From positions 744,001 through 808,000 of the forward strand of contig JASANH010001234.1 in assembly GCA_030248295.1 (NCBI GenBank): 64,000 nt of DNA, given 5' to 3'. The first letter of the stretch is position 1. The number at the start of each line of letters is the position of its first letter. The notes below the pieces were generated by a model. The model searched no databases and was not told the DNA's origin. It saw only the letters and a list, made by a program, of their open reading frames with translations. Of the stretch, positions 56,901-64,000 are shown piece after piece. The position numbers and the translations under genes are program-made. Source of the DNA: Mesodorylaimus sp. YZB2_4. Taxonomy: Eukaryota > Nematoda > Enoplea > Dorylaimida > Dorylaimidae.

Positions 56901-59900
56901 CTGTCTGGACTAGGTCCTGATACTGATCCCAGGTTCAGACAGCCCAATCCAATCCAGACTGAGGCTACAATAGGTCCAATGAAGTCAGTGGACTCCTAGC
57001 CTGGCGGCTCAGACTCTAGCCTCAGAGAATACCTTAGGCCAGGTCTAGACAAGGCCAAGGTAGGCGACCCAGACCCAACCCATTTTTTCAGTGAAGTATA
57101 TTATCAATATGACGCACAATTTTGTGAAATCATTCTTTACTGAGAACCCTTGAGGGAAAGCAATCTTGTTCGCACAGAGGCTTTGCTCGAAAGTCTTTCT
57201 CCAGAAAGAAGTTGTGAGGATAGTGGAAGAGACTGCCCTGGCCTCCCCAGGGCAGCGGGTAGCACATTTTGACAGCGCACTCTGAAAGTTGACCCTACGA
57301 TGAACACATTTTTGAGCAGTTGAGTGAGTCGTGCCCCGATCGCATCTTCATCGACTGTACCCTGGGATCTCAGGCATACCAGAAGCTACTGATCTAGCGG
57401 GTGATAAACTGGCATGATCTTATCTGACTGCACCTCCGAATTCGGATTTTTGACTCTTTCCAAACCACCTGAGACCTGACAAGTATCCTGCTCATATTTC
57501 AACGATCGTTCCCCTCTCGAGCTGGAAGTTTTAATTCTTCATGGCCTCAGCTGAGGGACCATTTTCACCAGGGCACTTAAATCTTACAAGCCCTGTTCCT
57601 CGAACGGAGAGATGATGGTCTCCCGTCATCATACTCACCCGCCTTTTCACTGGTCTGAATAAATTTGCAGGAAATACCTGTTTCAAGGCAAGAAATCACT
57701 CTCAAACCAAACCAACAATTCTAACCCAACCCTCCCAAAGAGCACGAGGCTTCTTAATGGGTTCTGACTGACCAAACTTTCAAAATTAGGACCTAGCTGA
57801 CCTGATCTCTGACTGCTAGTCGACAAGAGATCAGGTCAGAGCTCGATGTCATCTGCTGACAGGACGATTTCTCAGTTCCGTCAGTCAGACTGACATGTCG
57901 AATTAGACTAGCTGGGGGCACTGGGTGCCTTTCTGAAACACCAAGATCCGTCGATTCGAAACCAACGGACATCGCAGTGGCTTCAAAACGCTGTGCCGAT
58001 CAACCACACACTCATGCTGACTCCAAGTAGAAAAAAAGTTTCTTAGCGTTGGTTTCGAAAAAAAGTCGACTCCCACAACCCAAAACCACCACTCCAAAAA
58101 ACCCGACCCAAAAATGTGGGTTAGGTTTTGGGTTCGATCGGGTTTTTGGACCCAATGTCGGACCCGGGACCAGCTAAAGGGGGAAGGGGGTTCGGCTGGG
58201 AGTCTACTGACCTCATTGCTCGTAAGTCCACCCTTAGCTAACCCGATCGAACTGTCCAACCCTCATCTTATCAAACGCCCATACACTACTGCACCTGCAA
58301 GATGGACACCACACGTAAAGGGGTTTCCACGGACTTTTCAAGATTGAGAATAAGGGTTTTTCAAGCTTTTCAGGCTTCCGAAGGAACGCTACACGCTGGT
58401 GAGCATACCTGGCAGCCACCGCTACTGAACCGTTTCTGAGCTTGATTTCGATCATGAGGCGACATCCCAGCGTGATACAAACAACATTCGATATCCAAGG
58501 CTAAAAAATCGATGAAAATCGATTGGAAAAATTAAAATCGGAGGAAATGACTTACATTCTAAATGCATGCATAATTTTTCGCATTTATTTCTGGTCGGAC
58601 AATAAATAATAGTTGATCCATCGAACGAATACGAGTCCCGACCACCGTGCCTACTCACATTCATTACACTGCACAGATCGTCGTGCATTTTCGTTTTTCT
58701 GCGAACTTCCAAATAAAGATTTGGTCTAAAATTCAAAAACAACCTTAAAACTGCAAAACTCAAACCACTCACTGACAACATGCCGATTGAATCCGGTACA
58801 TGTAACCAACGGGTTCGAAAGTCGAAGATTGCAAATGATATCTTTTTGAACGGTGGGAGTAGCAGTGGCTGTCAAAGCCATAAATGGGACCTAAAAAATT
58901 GAGAAAATTCAAAAAATAAATGAAAATCAATTATAAATGTTTACATCAGGAAATGCTCGACGAACATTGCCTAAATTTCTGTACGACGATCGAAAATCAT
59001 GACCCCATTGAGAAATACAATGAGCTTCGTCGACGGCGAATAAGGTCAAACCTCAAATAAAATCAAAAATGTTCCGAAACAAAAAAATTTACGAATTGGA
59101 TTTATCAAATTACACAATTCTTACCAATCGATTGATTCAATTCATGCAACAATTTAGTACCGCCAGCCGTTTCGATATATTCTGGGGTCAAATAGACCAA
59201 TTTGTACTCCTTTCTTAATAAACCAAATTTTTTTAGATTTTCATTCAAATTTATTTATAAAACACAAATATCAAAATTCGCGAACAATTTTTACTTACTT
59301 GAACAAACCTCGAATTGTTTGCTTTTTCGCAGTTTGAGCAGATCCGAGAAAACAAGCGCTGATGCGATTTTCACTAAAAATTTCGAACAAAATATCGATT
59401 ATCAAAACTCAACGCAAAAAAACTTACTTGAGTGATCGAACTTGATCTTCCATCAACGAAATGAGAGGCGAGACAACAACGGCCAATCCATCCGAGTAGA
59501 TTGGCGGGAATTGATAGAGTAGACTTTTCCCTGATCCAGTCGCCATAATCACCAGTTGATCACGTTTTTCGTGCAAAATTGAACGGATGACATTCCACTG
59601 ATGACTGAAATAAGCTTCTGGCGGGTGCAAATACTGAAAAAAGAGCATAAAACCCAACCTTCTGAATGATGTGTGTCCAAAGTTTTCTTTTAGAATAACT
59701 TCCGCATCGCGCTGACTGGTCGATGGCGGATCGATACGAGAAATCGATTGAGTTCGATCGGATCGATTACTAAAGAAATGAAAAAAAGAGAGAGAAAACA
59801 AAAAATGTGAGTCGTACTTTTTGAATGACGAATTTCCGTGATTAAGTTGCCGCGAAGTGGTTGGCTCTTCGAATTGATTGCTTGAAACTTGAAAATTTCG

Positions 59901-60539
59901 ATCAGATCGATTACCAGTTCGATCAAACGTCCTTGATGAATCGAGAATGCGGAAAGTAGATGGAGGTTGAAAGCCACTTGGAATGGAAATAGTTGGCGAA
60001 ATGTTGGGTTTTGTTGCGGCTGACGAAACTATAGTATCGATTTTCATTCTAAAAAGGGCAGATTGTGATTTCGCATTTGACCGATGGTACTCTTTAAGTA
60101 CCTCTTCGGTGTGGTAAAATCGTTATCGCTAACATGATCAAAAGAACGAACAGGATCAAGCGATTTGTTTAATCGTCCGAATTTGGTTAAATCTGATAAA
60201 TTTAAATCCACCGACGGTTTCTTTTCCGAAGCGACACCAGGTTTTCTGAATTTGAATACCCTAAAAAATGAAGTAGAAATTTGGGAAAAAAACAAAATAA
60301 GACATAATCTGGACCTACCTTATCGGAGTGCTACAATCACTTTTTACAGATTCTTCTAATTTGGCTACTGACACGGCGTCGAGACATTGCGCGATATTAT
60401 CGAAGTCTGCATTTTCTGTCTTCGGTAAATTCGACTGAAGCGAAAGTTTTTGATTATAAACCACCGTTGACGGCTCGAATCCCACTTTTGGGGCGGGTTT
60501 CGGTTCTAAAGGCACTCCATTCCGTCGAAATTTGAACAT
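53905..60539 (-). CDS. WRN: Werner-type RecQ DNA helicase without exonuclease domain
   Basis: Nineteen exons (minus): 60539-60319, 60260-60102, 60048-59818, 59769-59428, 59373-59299, 59213-59125, 59051-58945, 58890-58784, 58725-58556, 58500-58409, 56603-56515, 56283-56191, 56131-56030, 55962-55873, 55822-55732, 55334-55281, 55223-55168, 55114-55083, 54206-53905. They join in phase to 833 aa. Motifs: Walker [47 protein letters not shown] box [35 protein letters not shown] (WRN-specific), [50 protein letters not shown], zinc-binding [13 protein letters not shown] winged helix with WWKAF and SGYLEE. The ~200-residue N-terminus is disordered and no exonuclease or HRDC domain is seen, as in nematode WRN-1. 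Acts in replication-fork and recombination repair in the nucleus. The exon-8 junction needs a GC donor. An acceptor (TTTTTTTCCTAG) ends just before the ATG. Confidence 0.88.
54290..55015. repeat. Cluster of B-box-like tRNA fragments in the last WRN intron
   Basis: GGTTCGACTCCCACTGAAGG at about 54303, GAGTTCGACTCCAACTCACGG at 54457, CGGGTTCGACTCCCACTCAGG at 54609 (with TGGCTTAGTGGTAAAC upstream), and GTGGGATTCGAACCCTCGCC / GGTTCGAATCCCTCTCAACC in opposed orientation at 54927 and 54981. Short Pol III-derived repeats; none folds into a complete tRNA. Confidence 0.6.
55370..55512 (+). mobile_element. tRNA-Glu-like SINE in WRN intron
   Basis: GACGTCTGCCTCTCACACCAGG, B-box-like GTGTTCGACTCGCGGGCC, then CCTTCACCCTCGAGTGCGCA and a tail with an ATGAACATGAACATGA microsatellite. 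Between WRN exons 55732 and 55334. Confidence 0.7.
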
Positions 60540-63500
60540 GTCTAGGAAAAAAACCGAAATATATAAAGGAAAGAAAAACTTCGATGGCGCCTACTTGCAA
60601 GACAATTTTGCAACTAAATTTCTCTGAACCGAAACATAATTTTTATAATATGGTCATGAATTTTTGTCAAATTTCGGTTTTGATTTTGAATTGTTTGGCC
60701 GAGCCGACCTCCACCCACGAGACGAGACGATATGCAGCACACCTGCGATTCGCGCACTTTTGAGGTAAGCAGAAGAATTTGTCATAAGCAGTACGTTCAA
60801 AAAAATTTGATTTGCGTTTGCCGACTGTATCGCCGCCGGTCGGCGGGCAGAGTCTGTCCGTCCTCTGTACTTAATTTGAAGTCGCGATTTTTAAAATTTT
60901 GTATTTTTTTAGCTTTGTAATTTTAAAAAACTCATTATCAGAAGCATTTTGTGGAACTATGCTCGGACAACGCGCTCATTTGCTGAAAACCATTTTGGCG
61001 GCGTCAGCTGATCGATTCATCAAACGAGCACTCTGTTGAGTCGGTAAGCATACTGTATGCACTGTCAAACATTTGTAGATTTTTGAAAGCTGAAACAGGT
61101 CCATAAACAGGTCGCTGTCTTTTTTAAAGTTTTGAGAGAATTGGCTGGTCCAAACTGGAATTAGGTCCGAGAACGAGCGTTGAGTATGAGTGAAGTGTAG
61201 TGCTCCTACCTGCTTACTAGAGAGTGATTAGCAATCCCTAATGCTTACCGTGTTTTACCAATATTGAGTACACATAACATTAGGTACGTAACATGTTCCC
61301 TTCCGTGATGTATAACATTCCGTGTACTTGCAGCCATCTTGAACGCCTACAGAATATATTTCACTTCTGGCGTCACAATTTTTAAAGTTGCCCCTTGCAA
61401 AAATGAAACACAAGCAGAATGACTGTTTGTGCTGATTGTGACGAAACCGCAAAAAAAGACCGAAAAACAAAAAAATTTTCGAGGTTTTTGTGTTCAGCTT
61501 TACGTTTTTCGCACACAGCCGACATTAATGCTTTTGATAATTTTAGTAATTGTAGCGTCACGCTTTTGGCGACTTTAGATGATACTAGTGTTGCAAATGA
61601 CGTCGGTTTTTCAATTTGACTTTGAAATTGACTTTGAAAATGGCTAAAAAATTTTTTTGACCTTGACTTTGACGGGGCACAAATGCTTAATTTTGACATA
61701 GACATTAACTCAAAATTGACCTTTTGCAAAATTTTCAAGAAGGTTCCATGGACACGCCCTTTGTCCCACCAGGCAGATAGCTCGCATGCCGCCCCTCCTT
61801 TCCTAAGCCTTCGCCAAAGTCTCGAGGCTGGCTACGGCCGAGCCTGTCTGGGTGTCACATCCGGATCGGATCGGATTCCATCTGTTCGGATTAGACATCC
61901 GATCTGATCCGAAAAATCACCATCCGAAAATCGGATTATCCGATCCGACATTCTCTAAGCTGATGGTGTTTGCAATGACCGTTGGCTTACAACTAATTGT
62001 TGCGCAGTTTCTCTCCAACCACTCTAGTGTGATGAGGGAGATGATATCAGTATCAGGATCAGTAGATGCTTTCTTTCTTCTGCTCATAATTAGGGTTACT
62101 AGTCAACTTCTCATTATTATTATTTGAGACCAGATAAAACATTTGAAAGTTTATGAAGTTTCGTTGAGTTTAACGCAACAAAACCGAAATTTGAATTCAA
62201 CGCATCAGTTGGCAAGGTTGCCTTTGCAGATTTTGCAAATGTATGAAGTCGGAAGATAGGAATATTTGAGAGGAGAGGAAAAAGTGGAAATACTTGTTTT
62301 TATAAAAAATTTGAAGTTAATAACAGTCATTTATGAGCAGCATGGATCTTCTTTCTTTTATCAGCTTGTAAAGTAATCAGATCCATGATAAGCAGTGCGG
62401 CTGAGAGAGGCTGCGTTTGCCATGGCAGCATGATGTAAATACTGCATGTTCATGGGGAGCGACCTTTCAAAGTTGATGCGTTATTGACTGTTTAAAAATA
62501 ACATTATGCATTATTGTTTGTGCAGAACGTTTATATATAGGCGGAAGCATGCCAGGTACACTCTGATCCATTGCATCATATCTTGCGAGGAAGCAGTAGA
62601 TAATGGCTCAGTTTTTGTTCAAGGAGACGACAGTTCATTGAATTTCCATGAGCTTCCTATCGCCTGCCCTTGATTGGGTCAGATTACTGACTGGATTGGT
62701 CCATAAACTTTCAAATTGCTGAGCTAACTGAATCTAGAGTAGAAGGCTGTTTTGTTCAAGAAGGGAAACCAAGGGTCAAGCACTGTCTACATTCTAATTT
62801 TATTTTATATCACCATAAAACTGGGTGGACCATCTTCCTTTACTAATCTTACTAGAAGTCCATACAAAATCTTTTTAATATTTACGACTCATTTCTGCTT
62901 CTTCCATATTCAGTGAAACGTCAGTTGTGTCCTGCTTCTTTTTGGTACGTGGTTTTGGTTTGATACTTATCTGAATGCTATTACTGGCACAGGAAAAAGA
63001 AAGCAGAACTCCATCTTCTTAAAAAGATTTAGCGAAAGTTAAAAAATCCCGCCTTATTACAGTTATATGCAATTACCACAAACTGGAACTGAAATCTTTC
63101 ACAAAACTGTGAGGAAGTGGCTGAGCATGTTTTAAAACGACATCAGAACAAACGATTTGAAACGATATACAGAAATTGCTTGGAAAAACCTACTGCGTAC
63201 TCTTGGTTTTGGCTCATGGATTTAAATAATGCGTGCACAAAATGTCAAACTTTTCTTGACTTCTCGCGAGATTTTTGACTTTGACATTGCCTTTGACAGG
63301 GGCTCCAAGAAATTTTTGACATGGACATTGACTTTGACTGAGGCCAAAAATTTTTTTGACATTGATATTAACTTTACCGTAATTTTTAAAACATACGATT
63401 TTGACAGGATTTTGAGTTTGACATTGACGTCAATTGCAACACTAGATGATACGTAGTTCACGCTAAAAAACTGTGTTTTAGTGCCTGTGTGCCAGTCGTA

Positions 63501-63575
63501 CATACGCCATGGTCGTTTTTGCTAATGCTCATCGGCTGCCAAAAACGACTCTTTCATCCGACGATGACATTGACT
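60540..63575. other. Upstream of WRN: no gene recognised
   Basis: AT-rich. TTTTGGCGGC near 60989 resembles an E2F site 450 bp upstream of the WRN ATG, but this is one short match. 61566-61740 and 63225-63455 hold related TTGACATTGAC-rich repeats in opposite orientation (both with a TAGTGTTGCAA.TGACGTC block). A run of CCGATCCGA/CGGATCGGA words is at 61858-61945. Nothing else named. Confidence 0.45.
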
Positions 63576-63827
63576 CCGCGGCAAGTTAATCACGGAAATT
63601 CGTCAGTCAAAAAGTACGACTCACATTTTTTGTTTTCTCTCTTTTTTTCATTTCTTTAGTAATCGATCCGATCGAATTCAATCGATCTCTCGTATCGATT
63701 CACCATCGACCAGTCAGCGCGATGCGAAAGTTATTCTCAAAAAAAAATTTGGACACACATCATTCAAAAGGTTGGGTTTTATGCTCTTTTTTCAGTATTT
63801 GCACCCGCCAGAAGCTTATTTCAGTCC
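63576..63827 (+). pseudogene. Inverted partial duplicate of WRN exons 3-4 and their intron
   Basis: About 250 bp nearly identical to the minus strand of 59604-59856. It includes the end of WRN exon 3, the whole 48-bp intron with donor GTACGACTC and acceptor TTTCTTTAG, and the start of exon 4 up to the residues PPEAYFS, just before the helicase core. Because the intron is kept, it arose by DNA duplication and not through RNA. The reading frame is still open (for example [16 protein letters not shown]) with mostly conservative changes, but downstream sequence is unrelated and no helicase motif follows in the window. Confidence 0.8.
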
Positions 63828-64000
63828 GAGACGTTGGCACAACTATGCGCTTTTATGCTTTTGATTCGACGGTCTGGCATGGCAGTGGGTTGCGCACTGT
63901 TCTGAAAAATGATTCATCGAGGCTGCTGCTTTGAGATGCACATGTTTACTGAACCGATCGTGATTTGTTGCCTGGCGAAGGTCCAAATTTTATGTAGTCG

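Noticed and set aside
59640..59670. A 25-bp intron at the exon-4 GTTGGG...TTTTTTCAG in WRN
   Set aside because: Too short to splice, and the reading frame is open straight through it in both the gene and its inverted duplicate.

Overview
This window is eukaryotic nuclear DNA from an invertebrate animal. Genes are split by many introns of roughly 45-100 bp plus a few of 0.3-2 kb. Most 3' splice sites read TTTTCAG or TTTTTAG. Several genes (BPI-like, ADHFE1, the GPCR, BTB-Atg8 and WRN) have a good 3' splice site only 2-20 bp upstream of the ATG, as expected if mRNAs are trans-spliced to a leader or carry 5'UTR introns. The acceptor consensus, a muscarinic receptor close to the nematode GAR-2 / insect mAChR-B class, and a WRN helicase with no exonuclease domain all suggest a nematode. 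This is an inference from a few features; another trans-splicing invertebrate is possible.

Layout. 1-8140 (+): one large secreted protein made of two EGF/C-type lectin/VWD/C8/C-type lectin modules, 5' end outside the window. 9237-10481 (+): a decayed copy of its 3' end with a foldback transposon in one intron. 12290-13764 (+): a BPI/LBP-like lipid-transfer protein with one frame break. 16090-19957 (+): mitochondrial ADHFE1, whose second intron holds a 1.2-kb array of a 30-bp minisatellite. 22193-26265 (+): a muscarinic-type GPCR with an enormous third intracellular loop. 30061-32038 (-): a gene that appears to join the BTB-BACK half of BTBD9 to an Atg8/LC3-like domain lacking the C-terminal glycine. 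35590-37041 (+): a small membrane RING-H2 ubiquitin ligase of the RNF24/RNF122 type. 38877-43348 (-): a C2H2 zinc-finger protein, divergent from 44374-46476 (+), a ribosomal-L1-domain nucleolar protein. 46688-53448 (-): a two-MAM-domain secreted or membrane protein, tail-to-tail with the previous gene. 53905-60539 (-): a WRN/RecQ helicase in 19 exons. An inverted partial duplicate of WRN lies at 63576-63827 (+).

Between and inside genes lies much repeat DNA: a tRNA-Glu-like SINE, a second, longer Pol III-type repeat, a family of ~180-bp LTR-like TGT...ACA elements found solo, as direct pairs and as inverted pairs (several with 4-bp target duplications), at least two further terminal-inverted-repeat elements, hairpins and several tandem arrays.

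The genes do not form an operon or a common pathway. All exon models were built by hand from splice signals, reading phase and protein-family similarity; every multi-exon model given here keeps phase across all introns, which is the main internal check. I judged homology from memory of the families, not from a search. The strongest candidate for something undescribed is the BTB-BACK-Atg8 fusion; the second is the 180-bp mobile element family with its switchable architecture.
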